Made by a program: the position numbers and the translations under genes
Shown: one piece after another, positions 1 through 8,541 of the stretch
Position numbering within the stretch: the first letter of the stretch is position 1
Layout: each line of letters starts with the position of its first letter
Assembly (NCBI GenBank): GCA_964512105.1
Contig: CAZEGI010000010.1
Location: forward strand, 1 to 37,547
Reading direction: 5' to 3'
Length of the DNA: 37,547 nt
Origin: CAZEGI01 sp964512105
GTDB lineage: Archaea > Altiarchaeota > Altiarchaeia > IMC4 > CAZEGI01
Notes under the pieces: model-generated
Told to the model about the DNA's origin: nothing
Databases searched by the model: none
Seen by the model: only the letters and a program-made list of their open reading frames with translations

Positions 1-94
1 GTATGAATAATTATCCGATTTGGTATTTAAAAATACAGGGAATCAAATGAAGCAGTGCATCAATAAGAAGCTAGGGTATAGGAACGGTTAGATG

Positions 95-535
95 TCATGC
101 CATGGGTTTGTTACTTACGTAAAAATAAGTCATAGGCTTGTTATTTATGTAAAAATAATTCAACCCCGCCCAGCTACCTACTGAATCGCCGATGATAGCT
201 CGAATTCTCCAGCAGTAATTGCTGCCCGGCTTAAAATCGTATATAGAAGGCTGGAGTATTAACTCCTTTGTTTCCCAGTTCAACGAATCATTTGCGGACA
301 TATCGCAATTATGGAAAACTTGTATCTCATAGGATACGTTATTACCTTTCTCGACAGGGTTCCAGTAAAACCTCACCCATTCTGGGTCTATCACCTCACC
401 GTTATACGGGTATATAATTACAGGCACATCAAAAATGAACTCCTTTATGTAGAGGTAAGAGAGGTATAGGAGTGTAGCAATTACGATGAGATATACTATG
501 TTATACCTGTCAAACGAGTGCAGTTTAAATTCCAT
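95..535 (-). CDS. membrane-anchored Fn3-like domain protein
   Basis: Product of about 146 residues starting MEFKLHSFDRY. One membrane segment (about residues 13-33, rich in I, L, V and Y) is followed by an extracellular beta domain with the fibronectin type III-like spacing typical of archaeal surface proteins: PYNGEVIDPEWVRFYW near the start, SYEIQVF in the middle and CWRIRAI...GSWAG near the end. The ATG at 535 is preferred over an upstream in-frame codon because it keeps the overlap with the preceding gene (stop at 525) small. It is the last gene of the surface-glycan operon, so a role at the cell envelope is inferred; no enzymatic motif is visible. The last 20 residues come from a 30-bp tandem duplication. 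The precise family is not recognised. Confidence 0.7.
   Translation of the reverse strand: MEFKLHSFDRYNIVYLIVIATLLYLSYLYIKEFIFDVPVIIYPYNGEVIDPEWVRFYWNPVEKGNNVSYEIQVFHNCDMSANDSLNWETKELILQPSIYDFKPGSNYCWRIRAIIGDSVGSWAGLNYFYINNKPMTYFYVSNKPMA
101..160 (-). repeat. 30-bp tandem duplication at a gene's 3' end
   Basis: Positions 101-130 and 131-160 match at 25 of 30 bases. They encode two consecutive 10-residue units ending in NKPM at the C-terminus of the Fn3-like protein, so the last strand and tail of that protein are duplicated in frame. Confidence 0.8.
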
Positions 536-2954
536 TTTTGAATTCCTTACGTTTTTTTGTGAATGCATACACAAGTAGCAATGCTACTGTTAGGGCAGAA
601 ATTGCACTTCCAACCAGTATATAGTTCGGGCCTTCGTAATTAAACTCAACAATGTGTTCGCCCTTAGGAACAATAATGCTGCTAAGTCCGGGGCTTATCT
701 CAAAATTTTTGACTACTTTACCGTCCAACGTGGGAACCCAGCTTCGATAATACGCGGTTTTGAATATTAGGAATGCCGGACGGTTTGTTTTTACCGTCAC
801 GATATTATGCTCCCTCTCGTCAACTATCTCCTTTGCCTCTGATTCGAGATCCATGTATTCGATGCTACTTCGGAGAGTGTTCATTTTTTCTGCAGATGTA
901 ATAGAGGATATGTTGCCCCACATGACAAAACCACCACCCTTCTCATAGTTTTTTATGAGCACTAAATCCAAAGGATCCAGCGACTCGGGATTCAGTACCA
1001 TCATCCCAGAGAACATATTTATGTTCATAACAAGGTCCCCTCTTGAGAGGTATTTTGACCTGACAAAGAAGGGCATTTTTTTAGGAGCAGAGTGCAGTTT
1101 GTATCCCAACAACCATGCAGAATTCAAATCCCACCAGCTTTTATCATCTGCGAAAACTAATACAGGCAAGGATTCTACAAACTTGAAATTACCAAAATCA
1201 CCATTTACTTTGTAGAGCGTAAAGAACTGAGTATCTCTTAGTAAAGTTAGATTGCTTGAGAGATTATAGGGATCGGATTCGGACGATATTTTTGACATAT
1301 ATGACTTGGACAGTAGGAGATATCGAATGTTGCATATTTCTATGATATTGTAACTTTCAGCTATTTTCCTCCTAAACCCCTCATCATTTAGTCTTCGATT
1401 TAGACCGCCAGTTATACCTGCGAAAGCACCGTTTATGACGTTTGTTTTATTCGTAAGAATCGTTACATGAGTCAGGTAGAAAGACTCGAAGTCATTCACG
1501 GGTATGCCGTACATCCTGCCGTTGTCTTTTTGCATCCGTAGAGTGTTTAGACAATCGCGAAAGCTCAAATCAATAGATGATGATGAATAACCCGCATCCT
1601 CGGCACCTAGAACTGTGAAAGATTTTACACGCACTAAACCTTCGGAAAATTTTAAGCGGTCAGCATAAATCGGAACAAAAACTAATATGCAGATTATCAA
1701 GGTGGCAACTAATGCTGATACCTTTATGGATTTTTTAAGGAATATGAATGCTTTCACGGAGATGAACTCCGCAAGCTTGTATAGTGCAAATGCTGACAAA
1801 CACATAGCAAACAGGTCCATAATGGCTGAATAGTGGTGATAATCCAGGTCCTTTTGAAGTGGCATATACCTCAGGAACCATATGTCATCTGGACCAAGGG
1901 CCATAAGTACTGAAAACAGAAAAGCTAAAACAAAGAACGAATTTCTGAAAGACTTGATGTCCCGTAGCATTACAACAAAGCCCAACAGGATGAATAACGT
2001 GAAGATGGGGGGCCTATATGGATTGTCAAATTGCGGCAGGTACTCGTCATATATGCCGACGGCTTTTCCGGAATCGAACAGATGCCCATGAACCAGATTT
2101 GTTAGAAATTGCTCACTGGTATAAACAACGTGCGGGAAATCTGTCCTAGTGTTTATCGATAAAAATCCATAATACTGGATTTCCCCAGAACCAAGGAAAG
2201 GTAATAGGTAGAATGCCAGTAGTAAGATTAGTACAAGAAGAACGATAACTGACCTCTTGATCGCTTGTATTGAATCTGTGAACTGCTGCGTTATTATAAA
2301 TGTAAATAGGTAAATTCCCAGAATTAAAATGGAAAAATAACAGATGTATGGGTGGCTTAGGTACATCAGCGCCATAAGAAACGGCAAAACAAAAAGATTC
2401 TCTTTTTTGTAAATGATGCCGTGGAGTTTACCCACGAAAATTGGGAATATGAACAGAGCAGCCATCTGCTTGATGACACCAAAGCGGAAATACGCGTCGA
2501 GTGTATGACCCATCGGGCTTATCGGTGCAACCGAGAACAAAGCGCCCATACCGCAAACCAAATCCGGAAAATCGAATTTTTTTAGGAGATAGTAGATGGG
2601 GAGAGGGTACAACGAGAACAGGAGTATAATCACCAACTTGTGGACAAAAAGCAATGAGAGTGTGTTGAGGGTAAGTAGGTGAGTAAAAACAACTATGAAG
2701 TAATGCAGCGGTGGCCGGAACAGGAATATCGGCGAACCAAGACCGTATAGATAAGACCATCCAAAGATTTTGTGCTCTTGCAGGATTATGTTTTCGAGTT
2801 CTTGCTCCTCTACAAAATGGAAGTGGTCATCACCACCGCCCGCATGGCCGGGTTCTAGGAGTGGCGAAAGCATGTAAAAATTAAACAAAACCCCGAACAG
2901 TATGCAAAAAATTGATAACTTTTTATGAAGGATGTTCAACCAATTATCAGGCAT
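525..2954 (-). CDS. multi-TM YfhO / PTPS-related (GT-C-like) membrane protein
   Basis: An 809-residue integral membrane protein with at least ten hydrophobic segments. A GGGDDHFHF acidic motif lies in the first extracellular loop (about residue 40), the position where GT-C-fold glycosyltransferases and the 6-pyruvoyl-tetrahydropterin-synthase-related membrane family carry their catalytic acidic pair. The C-terminus has the YfhO signature: YYRSWVPTLDGKVV, then a VPKGEHIVEFNYEGP segment and a final TM helix. Family knowledge suggests a lipid-linked-sugar glycosyltransferase or a glycan-modifying protein; the substrate cannot be read from the sequence. It sits between a methyltransferase and the Fn3-like gene inside a glycan operon. 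A 65-bp gap upstream includes an A+T-rich TATA-like stretch, so it may also have its own promoter. Confidence 0.75.
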   Translation of the reverse strand: MPDNWLNILHKKLSIFCILFGVLFNFYMLSPLLEPGHAGGGDDHFHFVEEQELENIILQEHKIFGWSYLYGLGSPIFLFRPPLHYFIVVFTHLLTLNTLSLLFVHKLVIILLFSLYPLPIYYLLKKFDFPDLVCGMGALFSVAPISPMGHTLDAYFRFGVIKQMAALFIFPIFVGKLHGIIYKKENLFVLPFLMALMYLSHPYICYFSILILGIYLFTFIITQQFTDSIQAIKRSVIVLLVLILLLAFYLLPFLGSGEIQYYGFLSINTRTDFPHVVYTSEQFLTNLVHGHLFDSGKAVGIYDEYLPQFDNPYRPPIFTLFILLGFVVMLRDIKSFRNSFFVLAFLFSVLMALGPDDIWFLRYMPLQKDLDYHHYSAIMDLFAMCLSAFALYKLAEFISVKAFIFLKKSIKVSALVATLIICILVFVPIYADRLKFSEGLVRVKSFTVLGAEDAGYSSSSIDLSFRDCLNTLRMQKDNGRMYGIPVNDFESFYLTHVTILTNKTNVINGAFAGITGGLNRRLNDEGFRRKIAESYNIIEICNIRYLLLSKSYMSKISSESDPYNLSSNLTLLRDTQFFTLYKVNGDFGNFKFVESLPVLVFADDKSWWDLNSAWLLGYKLHSAPKKMPFFVRSKYLSRGDLVMNINMFSGMMVLNPESLDPLDLVLIKNYEKGGGFVMWGNISSITSAEKMNTLRSSIEYMDLESEAKEIVDEREHNIVTVKTNRPAFLIFKTAYYRSWVPTLDGKVVKNFEISPGLSSIIVPKGEHIVEFNYEGPNYILVGSAISALTVALLLVYAFTKKRKEFKNGI

Positions 2955-3019
2955 TGTGCGAACCTCGAGTATAATGTAGATATTAAATTAGGTGTATGAT
3001 TAAAAAGGTCGGTTCTGGC

Positions 3020-3601
3020 TTATATCTCGCATAACCCGATATTCCAAACTAAAAAGCTCTGCACCATCACTTTGCTGAAACACTCTTTCAACAATTTATC
3101 GAAAGTATCCGTATCCCATGACTGTACGTGCTCAGGGTCGTTCCCCCAGCGGGATATGTTTTTGCCCATGAAAAAATTCGATACCCTGAAAAACGGCTCA
3201 TTTGGAACCGTTATCAGGCAGTAACTCCTTGAAACCCTTTTCATCTCTTTTAAAGCGCGTCGGTAGTCATGCAGATGCTCTAGGACTTCTATGGCCATGA
3301 CCATGTCAAACGATTTGTCCTTGAAGGGGAGGTGAACTGCGTCCGCGTTTACAAAAGGTACTTCGGGCTTGTTTTTGACCGCTTCTTTTAGGATGTACCT
3401 AGATTTATCAATGCCAAAGAGCGAGGTAGCAGATGAATCATTGAAGTAACTTAAGAGAGTGCCAGGTCCGGCCCCCACATCAAGTAGTATGCGGGGATTA
3501 GTTGCTTTAACAATCGAACATATCTTTTTATTGAACGATTTTGATACAAAACGCAGGACTGGATTCCTGGATTTATATCTTTTATATGTATAAGGTTTCA
3601 T
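3020..3601 (-). CDS. class I SAM-dependent methyltransferase
   Basis: A 193-residue protein with the Rossmann-type methyltransferase core. Motif I is DVGAGPGTL (about residues 41-49), the acidic end of strand 2 is GIDKS, motif II/post-I is FVNADAVHLPF, and the strand-4 region is FDMVMAIEVLEHLHD, all typical of Methyltransf_11 proteins. The substrate is unknown; operon position suggests a sugar, lipid or glycan intermediate. The ATG at 3601 follows the stop of the deacetylase gene by one base, implying translational coupling. It is at the short end for the family and lacks an obvious C-terminal substrate domain. Confidence 0.85.
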   Translation of the reverse strand: MKPYTYKRYKSRNPVLRFVSKSFNKKICSIVKATNPRILLDVGAGPGTLLSYFNDSSATSLFGIDKSRYILKEAVKNKPEVPFVNADAVHLPFKDKSFDMVMAIEVLEHLHDYRRALKEMKRVSRSYCLITVPNEPFFRVSNFFMGKNISRWGNDPEHVQSWDTDTFDKLLKECFSKVMVQSFLVWNIGLCEI

Positions 3602-3602
3602 A

Positions 3603-4385
3603 TTACTTAACCTGGCTACCTAAAGTTATGAACTCCTCATCCTTAAAATTATTTAAAAAATTGGATATTATCGAGCAGAATTTTTTACCTGTATTTCTGG
3701 TGCGGATGTCATAGGCATGCGTTCCCTCAAGTTTTGTGAATTCCCATGAATGGATGTAAATCACGGGAACAATACCGCGTTTTAACAATTGTTTTGTTCC
3801 AATGGTACTCCAGAATGAACCGAAATTTCGCATCCAGATCCAACCAATAGGTAAACGCGTTAAAGGCATTACCCCTAAGGGGAATTCAAGTACATCCAAA
3901 TCTTTGATGGGTTGGTGGGGGTAGATTGGATATCTGAGGTTATTGTAGTAAGAGGGCAGATATGTTGGATGGAGTGAACTATCATACTTAAAACCCAACG
4001 AATATAAATTTTTTATTAATTCCAAGGAAAACTGCAAATTAGGGGCCCTAAAACCAACTACTTTATCATTAATTGTTCTTTCCAATATTTGTTTGGATTG
4101 AGATATGTCCTCTTTTAGATTTAGGTTACTGTTTCCCCTGTAGAAGTGGCAATAACCATGTGATGCTATCTCGTGACCTTTTGAGTGTAGATATTTGACA
4201 TGTTCTGGTTCTCTTTCGGCGAAATATCCGGTCACAAAAAATGTGACCTTTATGTTAAACTCGTCAAGTAATTTCAACAATTGAAGATTCCCTTCCCTGC
4301 TAAAATCGGTGTTTCCTTCCCCTTTTTTTGGACCATTACCGATCAGGGGGTTCCACTGTTCGCAATCAATTGTGAGTGCTATCAT
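3603..4385 (-). CDS. polysaccharide deacetylase (NodB-type)
   Basis: A 260-residue carbohydrate esterase family 4 protein without a signal peptide. NodB motifs are visible: TIDCE near the start (metal-binding Asp7), SHGYCH (metal-binding His76 and His80), the FRAPN motif (about 113-117), a YDSS segment, and the C-terminal IYIHSWEF motif that supplies the last catalytic histidine. It resembles the PuuE/DUF3473 branch, which is common in exopolysaccharide loci and acts on N-acetyl groups of glycans or related amides. It is one base upstream of the methyltransferase gene and 10 bases downstream of another, all in one minus-strand operon. A cytoplasmic deacetylase acting on a lipid-linked sugar is a reasonable inference. 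Confidence 0.88.
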   Translation of the reverse strand: MIALTIDCEQWNPLIGNGPKKGEGNTDFSREGNLQLLKLLDEFNIKVTFFVTGYFAEREPEHVKYLHSKGHEIASHGYCHFYRGNSNLNLKEDISQSKQILERTINDKVVGFRAPNLQFSLELIKNLYSLGFKYDSSLHPTYLPSYYNNLRYPIYPHQPIKDLDVLEFPLGVMPLTRLPIGWIWMRNFGSFWSTIGTKQLLKRGIVPVIYIHSWEFTKLEGTHAYDIRTRNTGKKFCSIISNFLNNFKDEEFITLGSQVK

Positions 4386-4395
4386 TCTTACAGAA

Positions 4396-5058
4396 TCACA
4401 TTTTCCTACCCACTATTATAAGGTCATGGGACAGAATTGAAGAACCAGGTATAGGTTCAATCAAATGTTCTAAAAATTGGATATGTTGGGGTAATTTTAC
4501 GATATATTTTACATTCTCGACCATGATATTATTATCTGTCAGTACAGCAGATATCTCTCTTGAGGAGAGTAGTGTAAGATTACTTGAATGAAACCTTTTT
4601 TTGAATATACTATCCGCATTTAATGTCTGGATAATTATTCTGCCCCCTTTTTTTGTAACTGCTGCCATCTCCTTAATAGCCACATCTATATTTGATAGAT
4701 GTTGGATTAAACCAATAGAAACCACTACGTCAAATTTAGATTTTTTTATTGGCAGGAAGTAGGTATCTGCATTTATAAGATACCCCTTGTCTGTCTTCTT
4801 GTTTTTAATCTGATTGAGAGAGTAATCGATACCGAATATATTGTAGAATCCACGTTGCGACAACAATTCAAAAAAGACACCCGGTCCGCACCCAATATCG
4901 AGTATATGTGAATCTAGATCTTTACTTGGGATACAGTTAAGTGTTGTAGAGAAGTTTTTGTATTGATAATAGCTATTAATCCAACCAGACATCTTATGGA
5001 CTTCTCTTGAGCTGGCCAGATTGTCAAAATTTGATTTCCAGTAATTTTCAATTTTCAT
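4396..5058 (-). CDS. class I SAM-dependent methyltransferase
   Basis: About 220 residues from the ATG at 5058 (MKIENYWKSNFDN), which lies 5 bases after the stop of the FemAB-like gene; the longer reading frame would run deep into that gene. Motif I is DIGCGPGVFFELL, followed by IFGIDYS, YLINADTYFLPI and FDVVVSIGLIQHLSNID, the standard order of a Methyltransf_11 domain. The C-terminal third is less typical and may form the substrate pocket. The target is unknown but the neighbours all act on surface glycans. Strongly A+T-rich codon use, like the rest of this operon. Confidence 0.85.
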   Translation of the reverse strand: MKIENYWKSNFDNLASSREVHKMSGWINSYYQYKNFSTTLNCIPSKDLDSHILDIGCGPGVFFELLSQRGFYNIFGIDYSLNQIKNKKTDKGYLINADTYFLPIKKSKFDVVVSIGLIQHLSNIDVAIKEMAAVTKKGGRIIIQTLNADSIFKKRFHSSNLTLLSSREISAVLTDNNIMVENVKYIVKLPQHIQFLEHLIEPIPGSSILSHDLIIVGRKM

Positions 5059-5063
5059 TTTTA

Positions 5064-6110
5064 CTATCTTCCCATGGACATTCTTATGTAGGGCCCGATT
5101 AGATTGCACAGCGGTACTGGTAATGCCCCCCACAATTTTGAGTAAATCGCGTATTTTTTTGTTCGCGGGTCTATTATGTTAGGATGCTTGTAGAATTTAT
5201 AATACCAATCAACCTGTTCGATAGTTCCCCCCCATTTTCTTTTGAACTCAAAGTTTCCTGAGTTAGGCCTGCTTGTACCGAAATCAAAATACTTGAATTT
5301 TTTACAATTATTTTTTATAGCTTCCCAAAAAATGAGGCTTAGTCCATTTAAGTGTTTATATTCTGGTTTGGATAGGCCACTGTATGCTATAACCCCTTCA
5401 TTGTAGAAGAAAAGGATGAGTCCTGCGATAGTTTTATTACCATATTCTGCTAAGTAACCACCTAGATATTTAGGGTAGAATACATTGAAAAGTTCATTAA
5501 AGAATTTGAAAGGTAATGGTGGTGTTCCTAATTCATGCATATTAAGTTTGTGACATTCGTAAAACTTTTTCATGTCCCCCCCAGTTTTTATCTCTCTTGT
5601 TACAACCCCTGATTTTTTAGCTCTTCGTATGTTCTTCCGCAAGTACTTAGTTAAATTTTCGAATATTTTCTCTTCCCCCGGTAAGAGATTTATTAAAAAT
5701 GACGGATACTCCCATGGTTTAAAAAATCCAGAATCTGCCGGCGAATACTTTTGAGATAGGTTATGCATCTCTATACTTTTTACATTAAGCTGTTTGCCTA
5801 ATTTCGTAACCTCTGCCAAAATTTCTTTTCCGAATGCCGGCTCACCCAGAATACCCACCTTATCAGCATAGGGAACAGATATCAGCCGATTACCAAAAAT
5901 TCTGCTTTTAACCAGGAAAATGGGGCATGCCGCCCTTATGCTGCCTTCTTTTTTGACGTACATATAGTAGGGTACATAACTACTTACCCTTTCCAAGAAA
6001 TCTCTCCATTCGAATGTATGGTATATTGTACCGCCATTTTCCTCGACAAAACGATTCCACTCATCCCTGTCAGAGCTATGCGCCAAGTTAACTGCAGAAA
6101 CTGGACTCAT
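5064..6110 (-). CDS. FemAB-like / GNAT-fold acyltransferase
   Basis: A 348-residue protein of the FemAB-related acyltransferase type (double GNAT fold, BioF2/PF13480-like). Hallmarks are TIYHTFEWRDFLE near the N-terminus, an ISVPYADKVGILGE strand segment, a HKLNMHELGTPPLP helix near residue 190, an acetyltransferase-like GNKTIAGLILF segment, and the YFDFGTSRPNSGNFEFKRKWG C-terminal signature. Family members transfer amino acids or other acyl groups to cell-wall or exopolysaccharide precursors; bacterial relatives occur in XrtA/PEP-CTERM exopolysaccharide loci. The start overlaps the upstream glycosyltransferase stop by 4 bases (ATGA). Archaea lack murein, so a pseudomurein-unrelated surface glycan or lipid-linked precursor is the likely acceptor. 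Confidence 0.85.
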   Translation of the reverse strand: MSPVSAVNLAHSSDRDEWNRFVEENGGTIYHTFEWRDFLERVSSYVPYYMYVKKEGSIRAACPIFLVKSRIFGNRLISVPYADKVGILGEPAFGKEILAEVTKLGKQLNVKSIEMHNLSQKYSPADSGFFKPWEYPSFLINLLPGEEKIFENLTKYLRKNIRRAKKSGVVTREIKTGGDMKKFYECHKLNMHELGTPPLPFKFFNELFNVFYPKYLGGYLAEYGNKTIAGLILFFYNEGVIAYSGLSKPEYKHLNGLSLIFWEAIKNNCKKFKYFDFGTSRPNSGNFEFKRKWGGTIEQVDWYYKFYKHPNIIDPRTKKYAIYSKLWGALPVPLCNLIGPYIRMSMGR

Positions 6111-7048
6111 TCTATTATCTTATCCTTTAGGTCGGTGGGTATCTTTTTAACAAGCATCTCGCCCAACAGCCCCAAGGATATGAAGTTTACGCCAAGAAGC
6201 AGTAACAATACGCCTAGTATCAAAAGTGGCCGGTCGCCTATACGCTCGCCGAAGATAAAGTGGACATACGCCAGGTGTGCGGAGATTGCAGACCCCGCAA
6301 AAAAAGCGATCAATCCCAACGTTCCAAACAAGTAGAGAGGAGCTTCCAGAAAATCGTTCAAGAATTTGAAAGTCAGCATATCCAAAAATCCTTTGTAAAC
6401 CTTCAGAACACTGTATTTTGATTTACCGTATCTTCTCGGAAGGTTTTTCACGGGGATTTCGGTTATTTTTTTGTAACCATTCCAATGAGCAATAGCTGGG
6501 ATATAACGATACATGCCGCCATACAATCTCAAATCTTTAACAATCTCCCCTCGATATGCCTTGAAAGGGCAATTGAAATCATGAAGGTTAAGCCCAGTGA
6601 TGACGGATGTTAGCTTGTTAAATATTCTGGAAGACAGTGAATAGAAAAAATTGCCTTCATGTTTATTCTTCTTCCAACCAGAAACAATATCATAACCTCC
6701 ATCCGCATTTATTTTATCGAGCAGCATTGGTATATCCTGTGGATCGTCCTGCAGATCGCCATCCATGGTTATTACAACATCGCCCTTCGCACTCATGAAG
6801 CCGATGGAATACGCCACCGATTTTCCGAAGTTTCGCTTTAATGATATGATTCTCAGATTTTTATCATCAGGATTTAACCCCTTCAGTATGAGAGGTGTAT
6901 TATCAGTGCTTCCGTCGTCCACAAAAACTATCTCGTAAGGTTTATCAAGAGAGTTCAAGACATCCCTCAATTTGGGGTAGAGTAGGGGTATGTTGCTCTC
7001 TTCGTTAAAAACGGGTATAACAACACTGACTTGGGGGTTTTTGGCCAT
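6107..7048 (-). CDS. GT2 family glycosyltransferase (DPM1/ArnC-like)
   Basis: A 313-residue family 2 glycosyltransferase. The GT-A domain begins VSVVIPVFNEESN, with the nucleotide-sugar site VFVDDGSTD (about residue 43) and the metal-binding DGDLQDDPQD (about 96-105); LPRRYGKSKYS near residue 205 is typical of polyprenyl-phosphate sugar transferases. Two C-terminal TM helices (about 232-258 and 275-297) anchor it to the membrane, as in ArnC and GtrB-type enzymes. It probably makes a dolichyl- or polyprenyl-phosphate-linked sugar for the surface glycan. It starts 12 bases after the stop of the secreted COG1361-like gene and overlaps the FemAB-like gene by 4 bases. Confidence 0.9.
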   Translation of the reverse strand: MAKNPQVSVVIPVFNEESNIPLLYPKLRDVLNSLDKPYEIVFVDDGSTDNTPLILKGLNPDDKNLRIISLKRNFGKSVAYSIGFMSAKGDVVITMDGDLQDDPQDIPMLLDKINADGGYDIVSGWKKNKHEGNFFYSLSSRIFNKLTSVITGLNLHDFNCPFKAYRGEIVKDLRLYGGMYRYIPAIAHWNGYKKITEIPVKNLPRRYGKSKYSVLKVYKGFLDMLTFKFLNDFLEAPLYLFGTLGLIAFFAGSAISAHLAYVHFIFGERIGDRPLLILGVLLLLLGVNFISLGLLGEMLVKKIPTDLKDKIIE

Positions 7049-7060
7049 AATAGCATATAC

Positions 7061-7867
7061 CTATTTAACGAATTTAAAGTAAAAGAAACCAACAATTATC
7101 AGGATTACCGCACCAACTGCGAGAAATGTAAGTGACGATCTTCCGTACGTACTTTCCTCTATTCTGACAATCCCTCTCGCAATCGCCGAGAAGTGCTGGT
7201 TGTTGTCTTCATAACTGATTCTTGCGGTTATTGGATACACTGCACCAACAAGCGCACCCTGGGACGACAGCATTATGGGGATTGATTTCTCCTCGTTAGC
7301 ATTTAACGTTTCATCGATGTTGGTATTTGTCGCAATAAGTTCATCCGGCAGTATCAGTTTTATTTTAAGGTTATGTGGTTTATCACCACGGTTTCTTAAA
7401 AGAAGCATCATTTCCACAGGCTTTCTTTGGATGCTAACACTATCCATTACTCCGTAAACCGCGGATATCGTAGGTGTTTTGTAGTTTATGATGATTGAGG
7501 TTACTGACGAAAACGGATACTGGTTTGCATCTGTGTAATGGATCAGGATACTCACAACATAGGTTCCGGGTAAAATGGAGGTGTCATTTATTTTCACAGT
7601 GAATTTGTCGGTTCTCTGTTCCTTTGGCTTGAGTTCGCGGTAGAATATGTTGCTTGAGGTGAACCCATCGGGGAGGACGAGAGAAAGCTGGACATTAAAG
7701 GCCGACTCATCACCATTGTTTACTATGGCCAATGGAAATTCGGATGTTTGTTCCTGGATTATGTCGGGGGCAGAGAGTGTGGGTATTATCTGGATGTAGG
7801 TTGCGGATGTGGATGTTACCAAGAACAGGATGAATAACCCGTACATTGATACTTTGAAGGTTTTCAT
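7061..7867 (-). CDS. secreted, C-terminally anchored COG1361/NEW3-like protein
   Basis: A 268-residue extracellular protein. It has an N-terminal signal peptide (about residues 1-22, ending near TSATYI), two beta-sandwich domains of the archaeal S-layer-like COG1361/NEW3 kind (first about 28-130, with FPLAIVNNGDESAFNVQLSL; second about 135-235, with VEMMLLLRNRGDKPHNLKI), and a C-terminal TM helix (about 245-264) followed by a short lysine-containing tail. This layout is common for proteins that hold or organise surface layers. It is the first gene of the glycan operon and follows the intended end of the HepT gene by only 15 bases, so it could share transcripts with the toxin-antitoxin genes. 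Confidence 0.75.
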   Translation of the reverse strand: MKTFKVSMYGLFILFLVTSTSATYIQIIPTLSAPDIIQEQTSEFPLAIVNNGDESAFNVQLSLVLPDGFTSSNIFYRELKPKEQRTDKFTVKINDTSILPGTYVVSILIHYTDANQYPFSSVTSIIINYKTPTISAVYGVMDSVSIQRKPVEMMLLLRNRGDKPHNLKIKLILPDELIATNTNIDETLNANEEKSIPIMLSSQGALVGAVYPITARISYEDNNQHFSAIARGIVRIEESTYGRSSLTFLAVGAVILIIVGFFYFKFVK

Positions 7868-7882
7868 TTTTTCACACTCCGG

Positions 7883-8235
7883 TTATTGATTCTTCTTCAC
7901 TTCCCCTGCTAGAATTTTTTTGATTTTCTTTTTAATGATGGGTATATCACTTACAACGATATCCCAAGTTAATTCAATGTCTACACCAAAATAACTATGG
8001 ATGAGCTTATCTCTGGTTCTCGCCATTTCACTCCAGGGCACCTCGGGGTGTTTCTTTTGAATTCTTGTGGTAGATTTTTCGTAGCTTCTCCGATTATTTC
8101 AAGCCTTCTTAGAACTGCATCTTGGATTTGTACAGAATTAAAAAAATCTTCTTTCGAAATGCCTTCTGTGAACTCTTCGATTCTCTTTATACTTTCCAAA
8201 ATATGCTTTAGGAAGATGCCCGCATCTTTTTTCAT
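7883..8235 (-). pseudogene. HepT-like HEPN toxin, frameshifted
   Basis: The uninterrupted frame encodes the first half of a HepT (DUF86) protein, including VQIQDAVLRRLEIIGEATKNLP, but then runs off to a stop at 7981. The frame shifted by one base at the C4/G4 run at 8045-8048 restores the family: P-E-V-P-W-S-E-M-A, then RDKLIHSY, which is exactly the RX4HXY catalytic motif of HepT ribonucleases, then GVDIELTWDIVV and a normal C-terminus with stop at 7883. One base appears to be missing in the homopolymer. Either the toxin is genuinely inactivated or this is a sequencing or assembly error. The start overlaps the antitoxin stop by ATGA. In an intact system the nucleotidyltransferase would AMPylate the Tyr of this motif. 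Confidence 0.85.
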
Positions 8236-8528
8236 ATTATTCTGACCTCCTCCCTAAGAATTTTCTCTCTTATCAGAGGGTGCAATGAATTGTACGTTAG
8301 CAGATCAACTCTCCTACCAAACTCCTCCTCCAATTTGATTTCCAATCCGGCAAGGTCAAGCAAACTCTTTCTACCCTTAAGCTTAACCAAGATGTCAATA
8401 TCGCTATCTCTTTTAGCCTCCCCTCTTACAAATGAACCAAATAATCCCGCCTTTATGACACCGTTATTTCTAAGTATTGGAAGTATTTCCTTCTTCACTT
8501 TTTCGATTTCTATCTTACGCTTTATCAT
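8232..8528 (-). CDS. mntA: MNT-type minimal nucleotidyltransferase antitoxin
   Basis: About 98 residues from the ATG at 8528 (MIKRKIEIEKVKK); an earlier in-frame ATG at 8555 would overlap the upstream gene by 14 bases. It has the minimal nucleotidyltransferase GSX10DXD motif, seen as GSFVRGEAKRDSDID, followed by LDLAGLEIKLEEEFGRRVDLL with the third acidic residue. Family knowledge: MNT antitoxins neutralise HepT by adding AMP to the toxin tyrosine. Its partner is the frameshifted HepT immediately downstream, so if that frameshift is real this antitoxin is an orphan that might act on the upstream HepT instead. Confidence 0.88.
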   Translation of the reverse strand: MIKRKIEIEKVKKEILPILRNNGVIKAGLFGSFVRGEAKRDSDIDILVKLKGRKSLLDLAGLEIKLEEEFGRRVDLLTYNSLHPLIREKILREEVRII

Positions 8529-8541
8529 TTTGTGTAGTATA

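Noticed and set aside
2428..2760. A 110-residue reading frame on the minus strand inside the large membrane protein gene
   Set aside because: It is an alternative frame of the same strand with no domain or start signal.
4614..4624. An 11-bp match (CCGCATTTAAT) to the core of the direct repeat flanking HicAB
   Set aside because: It lies inside a methyltransferase gene in a conserved-looking codon context and lacks the rest of the 21-mer, so chance is the simpler explanation.
8045..8048. Programmed -1 frameshifting to make full-length HepT
   Set aside because: The C4 run is not a typical heptameric slippery site and no downstream structure stands out; a one-base deletion or sequence error is more likely.
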